From positions 124,001 through 188,000 of the forward strand of contig VXAA01004291.1 in NCBI GenBank assembly GCA_013399115.1: a stretch of DNA of 64,000 nucleotides, in the 5' to 3' direction. The DNA comes from Anseranas semipalmata. Lineage: Eukaryota; Chordata; Aves; Anseriformes; Anseranatidae. The notes under the pieces were generated by a model, which saw nothing but the letters and a program-made list of their open reading frames with translations, did no database searches and had not been told where the DNA came from. Position 1 is the first letter of the stretch. Every line of letters starts with the position of its first letter. Of this stretch, positions 1 through 39,800 are shown in pieces. The position numbers were made by a program, and so were the translations under genes.

Positions 1-25941
<25,941 letters not shown>

Positions 25942-26060
25942 GGCGGGAGGGGGCCTGGCGCGGCCGGCAGGTGCCAGCGAGGCCGTGCTCTGCAGGAAAA
26001 TCCTTACTTAACAGCAGGGGCTTTCGGACCGGCATTAAACTGCTGCGTGGGCGATAAGAG

Positions 26061-26939
26061 TGGCTGTACAGCACCCTCCTGAGACAATGACGAGTCCTTC
26101 CAACTTCGTAGTTTACCGTTTAAGAAGCACGTAAACCATTTAAGCACATAAATGGTGAAAATGCCTGGGGGAATATTACGCGTGCAAGTCAGGTGTCATC
26201 CGTGGGTGAAAACGGCAGGATCAGAGCCTTTATCATAGCGCTGCGGGGCCTCTTCCTTAAATGAGCTGCACGGAAGGGAGCAGGTCGCCAGGCAGCAGCT
26301 AATGCTTGGCTGGCAGCGCTGCTCCGCCTGCTCTCTGGTGAGGGCTGTGCCGCGGGGGAGTGGGCACAGAGTGCCGAGTACCTGCGTGGGGGCTGTGGCT
26401 GGGAGGTGGCAGCGTGGGACTGGATGGCACTCCCCAGTAGCTGCCGCCTGGCTTTTACGCCTGTGCCCAGCTGGCTCTGATGCTCCCCTGGTGGGTCCCT
26501 GCTCATCCTCGCTGTTCCCAAGGCACCACGCTTGTTCCGCAGTTGCAGTTCTGCAGGTGGAGAGGGAGTCCTTGGAAACTGCATAGGCAGGTGACTCACC
26601 TCTTGTGGGAACTCACATTTCACGCTTTCTCTTTGTTGCTAGCATCCAGTTTTCTTCTCCCTGCCATCACATGCAAGTTAATTCTACCCTCTGTCTCCAA
26701 AACCACTGTCTCTCTTCCTTGTATAAAAAAAAGAACTTGGCAGCAGTTCTTAGAAATAAGAATAGTAGATGCTAACATAGGAAGGATAATGCCAACAATA
26801 AGGCATTATTTCCAAGAAATCATAGCGTGAGGAAGGCTCTACAGTGCACAGACACCTCAGCTATTCCAACCTAATTCTGAGCTTCAGTAAGTAAACCTCT
26901 CCATAGGAAGCCAGATAAAGGGAGTAATGTAAGTTGCAT
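26061..26939. other. Intergenic spacer between EPHX4 3' end and BTBD8 CpG island
   Basis: Moderately GC-rich to about 26600, then AT-rich. It holds no splice-supported exon. The short open frames on both strands around 26.2-26.8 kb show no recognisable domain. It probably includes upstream regulatory sequence of BTBD8, but no specific site can be named. Confidence 0.6.
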
Positions 26940-26945
26940 TTTATT
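26940..26945 (-). terminator. EPHX4: Candidate EPHX4 polyadenylation signal (AATAAA)
   Basis: On the minus strand this is AATAAA, about 680 bases after the EPHX4 stop codon and the first canonical signal I found downstream. A weaker ATTAAA lies at 27188-27193. Use of either site is inferred. Confidence 0.5.
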
Positions 26946-27623
26946 AGACAGAGGTGGATTTGATACACGTTTGATCTTAATTTTCCATTCTTCTTGTTCA
27001 GATATGTTGAATGTACAGGTTCCCATTTTTCAGTCAAGAAAAAAGAAAAACACACCACACAAAGCAGCTGCATTCAACAATACAACAAGATAGGTATCAT
27101 TATTCACTTGAAGACTAGAAATGTGCCCAGGAATTTTTCAATCATCCATTATGCTAAAATATAGATAATAAAAAGAGTTAGTAACTGTTTAATGGTAAAA
27201 TACATTAAAAAAATTCAGGCAAATTGAGAATGAAAACTCATGACTTCCTTCTGTATGGCACCACACCAGTGTTTCATTATAAATTTGTAAAAGGCACCAC
27301 ACATTGAGACTGTAAAGCAAGGGAGAAAACAAAACCAAGCATCTTTCCATGATTTTCTTTCTGTACAGATACATACATCTTAAGGCAGGTGTTTTTATGT
27401 GCAAAATACAAGTATACAGGTAAAACCAATGTTGGTATCATATATTCTCATACTCACTTCTTCTTTTAGCAGTAACATTGGTGTCCAAATGTACAGTACA
27501 TTGAAAACACTTTTCTCTAACAGAGCTCAAAATAGAAGGCAGGCTGGAAATATGGCCCTGATAACAATTACTTTTTAAATCTGAAGAGCTTTTATGTAGA
27601 CCCCTTAGAACATGTACAATCAG

Positions 27624-27858
27624 TCATTCTCTTTTTCTTGTTGTCTCCTCCTTTAGAAAGGTCCATATCAACTTGTTCACTATGTCAGGTTGATCCTGCT
27701 GGAGCCAATGACTGGCTTCAGACAAAATAGTTAATCTGAAATGATTTTTAACATAAATCCGTGTAATTTCTGCCATCTCAACTTCCATAAATGCATCTCT
27801 TTCTCCCCATAACAGCAGGGTTGGCATGATGACTTCATGGTGCTGCAGAGGTAGGCAG
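27624..27858 (-). CDS. EPHX4: EPHX4 exon 7 (terminal coding exon)
   Basis: The exon enters in phase 2 (Ser codon AG|C) and ends with TGA at 27624-27626. It encodes CLPLQHHEVIMPTLLLWG, then ERDAFMEVEMAEITRIYVKN, and SEASHWLQQDQPDIVN. It carries the acid Asp and the catalytic His. The C-terminal tail is Lys/Arg/Glu-rich, as in human. Confidence 0.97.
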
Positions 27859-30800
27859 CTTTAAAAATAAAATACACTTAGTTTAGTCTTGTTTTATAAA
27901 AAATCACCAAGACAGATTTCAGTCAACTTAGCTTTGACATCAACACAGATAATCTTATTGCAAGCTTTCCAGGTTCTACAGTATCTTCTACAATAGCAAG
28001 AAAACACTTGTGTGACTCAAAGTCCTCTAACTTTTTAAGGATGCTAAAGTTACATGTCTGTAATCAGCAGCTGGTTGCAACAGAGGTCTTGTTTTTGGAG
28101 CATGAGTGATGCTTCCTCAAGATGCACAGCTCAGGAGCCCCATGACCTCTGCAAAAGGGAATGTGGAACAACATGGCCAGAATCCTGTCAGTCAGTGCAT
28201 TTCCCTGGGTTGATGAATGCTATGGCAAATTTCTGAACCTGTATTATTTACTGTAGGTAGGTTTTAATGAAATATGATGCTTTGAATCACAATTAGAATA
28301 CGGTGTTCAAAGCATCCAGCTACCTGACTAGCCAAACTGCTTTACCAAAAAATGGTTGTCCAGGAAATAGCAGGCTGCTATTTTTGGACACTGTGGAAGA
28401 TAGCAGCTAGAGTGTTTCAGACCTAATCAAAATTAAATATTGTGTGGTACACCTAAAAGTAAAAACATTTATAGAAAAAGATATTCTATAGAACACAGAT
28501 GACTGCAATACTGAATTGAAGTCAGTTACATTCACTCATCTATGAAATTGATGATAATGTTCAAACTGGACCAGAATTCTTTGTTCAAAGAGCTACAGTA
28601 TGTATTTGAAGGCCTTGGATTTACATACCTAAATCTGTGAAAGAAAACCGTTCCCTAAAAATTTGCCTCTCATGGGGTAATAATCTGTTTTAAACCCCAA
28701 CATCACAACCCAGAGATTTGGCAGACTCAAAAGCATTTAAAGATAAACACATTATAAGGTATTTTGTTGATATTTTGAAGAAAAACCCTTAGAAAGTAAA
28801 ATGTTAATAAAAATTATACCACCACAATGACCCATTTAAACTTTCCATAAAAGCTTTTCATTATTTTTTCTTAATACAATTATTTTAAATGGAATTATTT
28901 TATATATGTTTCCCTTACGTTAACGGTAGACATTAGAAGATAGAAGACAAGTAGGTACATATGAAAGACTATTTCAACATAAATCATATTAGCACATCAG
29001 AATTTATTCCAAATCATCTATTTCAGAGATGCTGAAAAATTTATCTATATTTACTCTTGAATTGCTTTATATTAGCCACATGTTGGAACAGATGAGCTGC
29101 AACAATTCAGAGCAGGTTCCATGTGATCAGATACAAATCATTATTATGCTGATAATAATAAAACCAATAATGTGTAAAAAAGATATTCTGATTGAACTGT
29201 TATGAGAAATTTAGCGCTAGGTTGAAACTTAGGAGTTAGTTAAGAAACTATAGTCTGTAAGAAGGGAAAGACAAAGAAAGAAGATGGCATGCAGTAGTTC
29301 AATGTAAGACAAAAATGGAGACTTTGAAGACATTCCTCCTCTCTACTTATACCATCAAGAATTATTATTAAAATGTCACTTTAAATAATAATTTCATTTT
29401 GACAGATGAACTAGGAAAATTCTTAAAATGACTTTTGTAGCAGTGGATTTAGATCTCATTTTTCAAACAAAACTGACCCAACCCACTGAACTGTAGCTTA
29501 TTCATAGTATCATTTTTAAAAATTGGTTATCTGATGATCTGATTCAGTGTATTTAGATTATTCTCTTTCCCTTTTAAGTTTCTATGTATTCTTGATCTCT
29601 CTTCTATTTTTATGTATATTTTTCACTCCTGTACAGTTCACTATTATTCCTTTGTGACTAAGTGCCTTGCAAGATTTGTTGCTTAGGAAAACTATCCTGG
29701 GCTTGTATCTAAAGCACAGTGCATGGAATATGCATGCTGTGCTATTTATACAAGAGTGTGTTCATGATGGATGGAAGTAGGTGATTTCAATCATCTCTTT
29801 GGAAGTAACTTTCCAGAAAAATTAAGCTCTGAAGAACCGAAACTGCAGGTGGATAGCAATGAGTTGGAGACCCTTCACATGTAGGTGACCGGTGCGAGCC
29901 CACTGGGAGTCATGGTGAATACACGTCATTGGAATTTACGTGCTGCTCATATGAGAGGAAGTGACAATTTCAACCCAATTTTAATACCTAATGATTCATA
30001 TAGCACGCGACCATCAGAATTAGTGGCAAGAACTTAACGAGCTGAAGATCCATCTTTTCCTCCCGGTCCAAAACCTGCCGCATTGTGGCTGATAGCACGC
30101 AGAATAGTATTCCCTGAATTCAGTATAGGTATACTTCCATTAGAAACATAAACCAAACAGTGCATAAGCACATGCACAGATGAATTCATTGCGATTAACA
30201 GTAATTAATAGTGATTAACAGTAATTAGTATCTATGAAGATACTTTATGATTAATAACTGATACTAAGCTTTTTTCTTGAGCCTGAAGAAAGCCTGAAAC
30301 ATTATTGAAAAGTGCAACTCTTCTGCTCATCTCATCTGAATCCCACAGCAATCCAGCTGTCGGCTGTCACAGATTCTCCCCTGCTACTGTCGGAGAAGCA
30401 GCCGGTTAATGTGCACCCTCACTGGTGCGAGGTGCTGTAGGAATGTGACGAGCAAGGCTTAGGGCGCTCCTGCCTCTAGCTCCTCATTAGCCCTACCCTG
30501 CGGCCCTGCCATGCAGATCCAGGGCCAGGGAGCCACCGCAACGCCCCACAGCTCCCGTCACCCTTGGACGTCCCAGCTGATGTCACCAGTCACTCTCTGC
30601 ACAGTTGTAAATAAGGGCACTGCTACAAGCACAGCCACTACACGTATTCCCCATTGCCGCCTGTGCTGGGTGTTACCTTGCCTGGCAGAAAACATACCAT
30701 CACTCTGTTTTCCTTCCAGCTTTGTCTCTTAGCCTGTGCAGGACAACACCTAGCTCAGACCTCCATTTTCCTCCCAGTATGTCCCTGATGACTGCTCTCC

Positions 30801-33800
30801 TGACAGTGACAACATGGAAGGCACAGAAAGAGCAGTAAGGGTGGCACTAAATTTGGACCAGGGAAAATGAAAAGTTAATCTACTTCAGAAACTCTGCTGA
30901 GTTTAGGGAAGTTAGAGAGGCAGGCAGGAGATTTAGCTTTGTTGAAGACTGGAGGCAGTAAGGGAATAAAGAGTTCAAACCCACTCCTCTTGGTATATTC
31001 CTTGTATCTAGCTACAAGGCTGCAAGTCGTGAGTAGAGAATAAGCAGAATCAAAGATGTTCTGGCCCTGATAAGCTTTTGGTAGATAAACAGGGAGTGTC
31101 AGCCTCTAAGGCCAAGCCAACACCTTCCACAAAAGTTAAAACTATCAGAAAACTGTTTAAGAAAATATTAAGCTTGCAAAAATCTTTCCTGTTATGTTAC
31201 TGTCTTTCAGTTTTAGTCCATGCATGCTCCCTGCTATACATGCTCACTGGTGCCAGTGAGCAATAACAAGATCTATGCAAGAACAAAAAGAAAAAACGAG
31301 TTAGTAAAAAGGATTAGTTACCAAACAAACTAACTCGTCTTTTTATGAAAAACAGCCCAAGCACAATACAATTAAAGTCAGACATGGTTTGGTAAAGTTA
31401 CAAGGAAAAGTGAGGGTAACTTACTTGGAACTATAATATAAATTGACATCAATTCGTTGTTTGCAAGTATTATTTAGAGATGAATTTTTGTGATTGTCGT
31501 GAGTTCTGTCAGTGAGGAAGGGTCCTCACGTTATTAGATTTTGAAACGAGGATTTGCCTTAGCAGCAAATGTTTCACAGTTTTGTGTGGATACATCATAC
31601 AATTTACTTTCCAACACACTGCTTGACACTGAATGCATTCGTCACCTATTGGAACTTTAAAACCAGATTTGCTTTTTTTCCGTTCTCCCTTAGTGGCAGA
31701 AGATATAGTAACGTTTTTGGCCTCTAGAGGTCTCTAGAATATTTTACCTTGTCGCAGAATATTTCACTGACCTGAAAATATTTCTGTAATGGTTGATGGG
31801 TCCAGTTAACGCTCCAGGTTGTGAAAACACATAGAGATAGGCTTCAATATCCTCTGCTGTTAATCTGCAGCCTTTCCTTCCAATTCCTGTGGCCTGGCTG
31901 GTAAATAAACTTTTCAGAACCTACAAAAGGAAGAAGAAAAAGCCATCACATAGGATATCTAGGAAATGCTATTTTTCTCCTTCAAGAGCACATATCGTTC
32001 TAAAATCTATTTATACGTTGTTTGGAGTAGAATGAATGGTTCAAATGTTTTTTTTTTAGAGAGCTATATGCAAAGCACACAATAAACTTATTTCTGGTGT
32101 AACTTACTCCAGAATAATTACAGCACAGGCAGATACCAGTGTTAGCAAGTGACTCGGTTCTGTACAGTGCTGTGTCTGTGGCAGGCAGAGGCAGGCTGCA
32201 GGCACACACTTGTCTTCGGGAGGGACCCCAGCAGCTGGCAGGGTGGGAGGGAGGACATGGGACCTCCCCAGCACGCTGCCCCGTGCGCACAGCACTGGGA
32301 GTGCCGTTCTGGGCTGCATGCACGTGGGAGGATGCACGCCTTCAGCTGCTTTGTCTCCTTCTATACATTCGTACTGATCGTTTCAAGTTATGTAAGGTGT
32401 TGGCCTTACTGCTTTCTCGGGCAGAATTAATCCCTGGAAGAATGTGCTATCCAGACTCCCAGGCTGCCGGCCGTGCAGCAGGCGTTGCGGGGCGAGAGCA
32501 TGTCCCACCGCTCACAGGAGCTCTGGCTAAGTCAGCAGGAGTCCTCCATGCACCAAACGTGTCCCAAGGCGTGGGCACATGTAAAACGTAACCAGCTGAC
32601 TACTGAGGTGGAGTGACACACTGTAGTGCTGGAGGTTAAAAGTATGTGTGTACCTGAACACCTGCCAGAAATGCAAAAGCAATTGTGAATCTCACAGATT
32701 CTATATACTTATATTCTACTTTGTATAAATACATAAAACTGAAGAAAAATCGGAAAGCTCTGTATTTTTCCCAGTAATTATCACTACATCAGAAGGCATC
32801 AATGTAGGTAGGCAATTCTTCCATCACTCACAGTGAAACATATAAAGAAGAGCACTCATTTTGCTCACCTTGAAATCATTTACTGTAAACATGAATTCAG
32901 GAAACCATGGCATTTGGAAAAAGAAGTAGTAACCAGATTTAATCAATTGTGATGGATGTCGCAGAATGTATTCTGAAACAAAAATGCCCATGAATTAAAA
33001 ATGAAAACTGATGACTCAAACAAAATTACTGTTAATATCACTATTTTTTAAACTTAAAGGAATGTTTTAAACATACTACGTTAGAGCATGCTATGTTACA
33101 AAAGATGATTACTGTTTCAGGATTAAGTATATGATATGGCCATTAAAATATACTTCTTTTATACGTGTTAATAAAATCAGACAGCAAAACTAAAGCCTGC
33201 CAAAGATTAGGTGAGAGCAGTGACATTTGAGAGTTTAATTGTATGATACGTTTTCACTTAGAGATCTATTTGTGTACTGAGTCCAAAGCATTTTTTTCAG
33301 GTGTAGAATAAGAGGCATAAATACAAGTATTACTTCTGTCTTTAAGTATTTCTCTCATCAAAGATGTGATATACAGAAATCTGTAGATGATAATCCACTG
33401 ACATGGTAAAGGGAGCATCAATCCTGTTCATGAAAGGACAGAATTTTTCTAACTCTTCTTCCTTGGCGATTTCAAGAACCGTAATCAAGATTATGGTGCC
33501 ACTGATATAGCCAAATTTATATAGTCTCTTTTTTGAAATTGAAATTTTGTGTCTCCAGTGAATTGCAAGAGCCAACACTGACAAATGTCTAACTTCCTTG
33601 AAGCAAGCACAGAATGTGTGCAGATACTAGGAAGTCTAGAACCTATCCTTTAGAGATGCAAATTCAGAAAGGCAAAATTGCACTCCCATGATAGGAAACA
33701 TCTCTGAAACATTGATTCTGGCAGTGAATAAAAATGGGCTTTAAAAAAAAAAGTAAATTGGAGTCTCAGCTATCTTCTAAGCATTCATATCTTACACACT

Positions 33801-36800
33801 CCTAAATTGCATCACTCATTATATTTTTCCATTAATGGACCATCATCAATACTACTTACTTGACTTTTCTGCACTAATATGTTACTATTATGTTTACAAA
33901 TATTTTATTAAACTAAAATATTTCCAATATTGCCTGGCATCCAAAGTTTTTGTTGAAAAACTTAATTTTACTAGGAGCATTATAGAGATTTTGTCAATAT
34001 TGGGAAAGATTAACTCACCATTTTCTAATAGACAGACTTCCCCACCTCATTGCTTAGCTTAACTAACAAATACAGATCTGTTACCAGTCCATTGATGTGA
34101 GGATATGTGAATGTAGTGGTAAGTCAAAAAATCCTGAGATGGAAACTCTAAGGCAGGAACTCTCAAAAATCTGGTATCATAATTGCTATGTGATAGCAAC
34201 GAGGAATGGCATGCATTAAGTGACTAAGTGATTAAAGTGTGCTCAGAGTAGTGGTATGTAAAGTACAACACCAAAGATCGAGCAATTTCAAATGCATAAA
34301 TACAATAATCCCTTAGGAGTGGTTAGGAGTATGTTAACTGCTATTATAGAATTAATTGTGCAAATAACAAAAATATTAAAAACAACAACAGACTTTTATC
34401 ATAGTAAAAATTATGGTATTAACGGCAAGCAGAATGCTCAATTTATAAGCTTTTTTCATTTAATCCACAGTAGAACAAACTTGATCCAGGGTGACTTTAT
34501 TAAGCTACATAACATGTTTTGTACTTTAAAAAATGTGCAAACAAATACTAAGAAAAGCTATAGTACTATGTATTTTGCTTCTATACAGCCTGGCTCCCAA
34601 TCTCAGTGAAAATACTGCAAGAGCTCCTGATTGCTCCAGTGGTGGGGAACAGACATTTCCTTGGGTAAGTGAAGCTTAACTACCTGGCAAAATATTCTTT
34701 AATACCTTAGGAAGGTGGCCAAGACCACTGTGAGAACACTAGGTATGAATGGTTCTGATTCCACAGTGTCATTAAGTCATCTGAAATGAAAATTAAAGCT
34801 TCACTGAATTTTCTCAATTATTTCTGGGCAAGTGGGGTGACTTGAAAATAGAAATAGCATAAAGTCAGCAACTGCAAGAAATTAAAATTGGTGAGATACT
34901 ACTGTCATTGTAATTACTGAACATAGATCTAATCCCTATGAAATATTTTGTGATTCTGGGTAGCAGACAAGCTCAAATCCTATCACACAACAAATTCTGC
35001 TAGTGCACCTAAATCCCTTTTTGAGCTCACTGCTAGCAGATTCCATAGCCTCTAGTAAGTAGCCTGGAAACGTTGTCTCATTCCAATGAATATTGTACAA
35101 GATCATAAAGTTTCACTTGTCACCTAAATCAGGATTAAATTCTAGAATTCTGATTCTCATTTATACAAAGGCTGTTTTATACAGTTTTAATAACGCAGCG
35201 AGACCTTAACCTAGGTGTAATGCAGTATACATCCACGTTCAGGGAACAGGCTATCCTGCCTGATTCACGTACATGAGAATTTTGTTTGTGGACCTTCCAG
35301 GACTGAGAAAAAAAATCATTACATTTGCTTGCAAACACTCCCACTTCCTACAATAAATTATTTCCCAAAGTAAAATACTTGATACCTTACTGCTTCATAA
35401 AATACAGTCCAGATTGTGAGAAGCACTGAGTTCTGGTAACTTATCTGCTGAACATCTAAAAGAGCAAGTAGTTGGTTCTTCTTTAAGCAACCTCAAAGCA
35501 AACACAATCTTAATGAAAATGCAAATAGTCTGGATTAACATACATAACATATATAACATTAGAACTACTATAAAACTCACCTGTAAACACAGAAGGATGA
35601 GGGAAATTAACCACAATCAGCTTGGTCACCATTTCAGGGTAACATATAGCCACTAACCAAGCGATCATTCCTCCCCAGTCGTGGCCAATCAACACACACT
35701 TGTTGTATCCTACCGCACAAACACAGATATGTGCTTTTATTTCAGTGAAATTTGCATCCATAAAAATTATTGCAAACAATAATTGCTGGGTAAAACAGGT
35801 GGTCCAGCACAGTTATTAACGTAACTATTTAATACTGCACTGCTTCCATTACTAATGGCCAGAAAAAACAGCGCACTATTATAGCTAAAAATTTAACACA
35901 TACTTAAAATTATTTAATTTGGCTTCAATTACACTTTAATGCCAATGTGAAACTGAAGTAATTTGGCATCCAAATAGCCACACTGTTCACATATCAGCCA
36001 ATGCAGGGTCAAATACACGAGTCAAGTTGCAGTCATTATAATGCACGTACATTTGTTGTGTTTAGGGAGTTTGGAGTTTGAAACTGCAGACAGAAAGACT
36101 GAGAGATGTTGTGAGCCCCTCCTGAACAAAATTAATCTTTATGAATTGCTTTGAATATGGGAGGTTGTCTAAGCACTAAACTTCAAAAAGGGGGAATTAT
36201 ACTTAATAGCCATATATTTAATACATACAAATACATAAATAATCACATTTATATATTTAGTAGGCTTGTAGCACTTCTCCATATGTTTTAATGGCAATTT
36301 TAAAAGTTCTTAGCATTCACCTGCTTATTCTTCCATTGATGAAAATGCGAATTTTGCAGCAATAAAAGGGGGGAAAATGAGTGTTTTTGAAAGCTTAACT
36401 ATTCCTCCCTTAACCTTTCCTAGAATACATACTACAGTGTCAGATACCATCACAATCCTCATTGAGGACTGTAATACTGAGCACATATGCTACAAATAAA
36501 ATGTATAAAAGCCCAACTGTTTTGAATTGACAGAAATTTGGACACAGTTGTCAAAGCATCTTAAAACTCCTCTTGAATAGAAATCTCGTGGAGCACTTTT
36601 GATATAATCAAGTTCTCCAAATGAATTTACCTTGGGGTTAGAACAAACAAAGATAGAAAGCCTCAGAAATACTTTTTTTCCAGAAATTTTTAAATCCCTA
36701 TGAAATTGCATTATGATGAGAGCACTTCACAGGCATAACCATGGCATTACCATGGAGATTAACACAACCAGCAAAGGTTGGAAAATGTAAACACAGTGTG

Positions 36801-39800
36801 GGGACAGCCTGCCCAATCTTTTGACACTATTCAGATATCACAAGCAAAGCAAATCCTAAATTCAAACCTTAAGACTGGCATCACTGCTGTACTATTTCTT
36901 CATTTGAAATGCAGTTAAGTTGTTTCACTATCCCTCGAGTACCCTAGAGTATCCAAGGAACTAAAATGATCCAGAGAATGAGTCTAATCTCACCTGTTAT
37001 TGGTATGGAGGAGAAATACCCCTCACTAGGTGTTACAGTTCATTGCCAGAACAGCTGTACTTCCTACTGAACTGGAGGAGCAAAGCAGACTTGCTTCAGT
37101 TCAAGACCGTCACACCGTGTATTTGCCACAGAGAGCGATGTGTTCTCCCTGCTGTTGCTTTTACTGTTGTGTAAGACAGGGTGATTCAGCTCTTGAGAAC
37201 TGACTACTGTGCAGGAGTAGTATTTGGGGATTCTTTTCTTAGTACAGCAGCTGTACTGTCACCGTCTTCATAAAGCCCACAATACTTACTCTATCTTGTT
37301 TGTGCTAGAAGAATTTCACCTGTCTTGTCTGCAAGTGCTATTAGACTACTCTACAACAGCACCCACTGAGTGCAATGGTTAGGAGTAAGTGAAGGTCTTT
37401 TTAGTTAGGGGAAAAGACCGTAGGTTTGTGCTGCTGGATTTCACAACACAGAGAAGATTTTTTTTTAAACTCATGATGGAAAATTATCTTTACGTATTGT
37501 TTATGCTGACGTACACATCACGATCGGAAACAAACCTTTCCCATTAGTACTGATAATAGTCCATAAAATATGAGTATTCCTAGGTTTATATCCATACATA
37601 TCTAGAATGTGTATATATTAAAGAGAATACAGTTTTTTTTTTAATCAATGATAGATATTAATGTTTCTTTTTTCCCAGAAAATCAAATTGTCTATGACCT
37701 GAGTAGTTTCTCTTCTACTAACGCACCTAGAGATTCCAAAATATCCTTTATATCTGTTATCAGGCAATCTAACTTGTAATTTTCTTTGTGAGAAGGAGCA
37801 TCTGTTTCTCCATAACCTCTCAAATCCAGGGCCACCACTCGATATTCGCTTTTAAATTCCCGCAATTGATGGCGCCAAGAATACCTAAGAAAGGGGAGAA
37901 AAAAGTTGGAGTTACAAGGTCAAGCAGTATGATACTGAAATGTAGTCAATGCTTTTGCTCTCAAATAGTTGAGGGTAAATTATCACGGCTTTGTTTGCAA
38001 TGAGATTCTTTCATCTTTCTGTGGTACGCTGATGGTCCTTTGTGGCTGTAGCAATTTTGTGCTCCCTTCTTGAATTCTCCAGTAAAGAAATGCAGCTGCC
38101 AGAGTGGAGGCATGGCCAGAGCCTGGATATTTCAACAGTTTCTAGAGTCTGGCGTGGCCCCTTTGCTGCAAAGGAAGCAGGCATAAACCAGAGCACACAG
38201 AGGAGTATTCTGTTTTATCCTTGTAACTGTACTGTCATCAAAAAAGAAAGGTTTGAAAAGCTTTTTCTTCTCCCTAGCTTGTTCATATGCAAATTTTGAT
38301 AGACTAGGGAAATATGCCTCAAGGGACAGATTTTTTTTCTCTTCAGAAAAGGAATGTCAGATAATTCATACACTAAATTAACCAAAGAAAGAAATACAAT
38401 GAATAACAAATGAACTCGGTGAATTCCATATGATTTATATTATGTACACATCTGTGTCACTGTACTTCCAGAATTGTTCCAGAATAATCTCTCAATGGGT
38501 TGGTACTACATTTCATTGCTTGCATTTCTATGGAAAAGAGTGGTAACGTTACATGCATAAAAGACATACAACATGAAGAACTCAGGAAAAGGCCGGGGTT
38601 ATTCCTCATTCTGTGTTAGTATGTACTGACTGGATGAGTGTGTTACAAAGCAAAAATAATAGGAAAATGCTGGGCTTGATCCTACGAGAACTACCTGCCT
38701 TCAACTGTTATTGAAACCTATTAAATTTCAGAATAGCCACTACAAAGAAAGACATGGCCTTATCTTATATAGTCATAGAAAGATACATGAAAAACATGAT
38801 CCTTCTAGGCATATATAGCAACTGCTGAATCCCTCTTTGCTAGGATCTAGCTTTTACTTCTGCTCGTTTCAACAGTCTCCGATAAATGATACAAAGCATT
38901 TGAATTATCGGGTATCATGAGAGATGCACAAAATTCTGCCTTAATTCAAACAGTGTCTATATCAGTCCATTGGCTATTCCACTTTGGCTTTGCCTCCAAC
39001 CTATTACGGATTTTGAGCATACCATAAGTAGCACAATGGGTACAATGGGTGTTACAATAACACCCATTAATTATAGAAATTTGTATTCATGTAAACACAA
39101 CAGTCAGAACCTTTTCATTTCACTGCTGTATAATGCAAATGCAAGATTTAGCACAGATCTCTAGGAATTAAATTTTTAAAGGCATTATACAATGACTTGG
39201 AAGCTGAATTTGCCATGGTAACTGTTGTAGCTATCATATATATTTCAGTACGAAGAAACACCAAGGCCAATAAATAAATAAATAATGTTTGTTTTAGAAA
39301 CATGTACAGTTGCTATCCTCATCTCCTGTTTTCACAACAGTCCATCAGCCAGCAAATGTCTGACTGAATAGGTTTTATATCCAAAGAAATCCTTTTACCA
39401 TATCTGAAATGCAACTGTTAGACAACTGCTTTGCAAGCAGAATTTGGAAATGTTGGTAAATGCCTTCATTTTCATAAGACTGAATAATGGAAACTTTCTG
39501 ATCACATTATTTCTGAAAGGCAGCTTGTATAAAATTTAGGTGCTTACACACATCCTTATAGATACTCTCTAGCTGTCTCAATACATCATGCCCACTTTCA
39601 AATATTTTAATATTGTCTTTCCACAAAATTGATATTGATTTCAAGTTCTTGTGCATCTAAAGCACTTAATGGCTCTGGTGCATTATATTCTTTAGCAATC
39701 TTTCATCTTCAGACATACTCAGTCACTCGCTAAGGGCAGTGTCATCTGGTTATAGTTGTCCTACTCATAACCTTGAGACATTTGAAGGCAGAGGATTTGT

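Noticed and set aside
26862..26880. TTCCAACCTAATTCTGA, reminiscent of a bird CR1 3' end
   Set aside because: Too short; the surrounding bases do not extend the similarity and the usual terminal octamer repeat is absent.
32139..32591. 150-codon plus-strand open frame in a GC-rich patch of EPHX4 intron 5
   Set aside because: Overlapping frames are open on both strands, as expected from GC-rich composition. No domain, no splice or promoter support.
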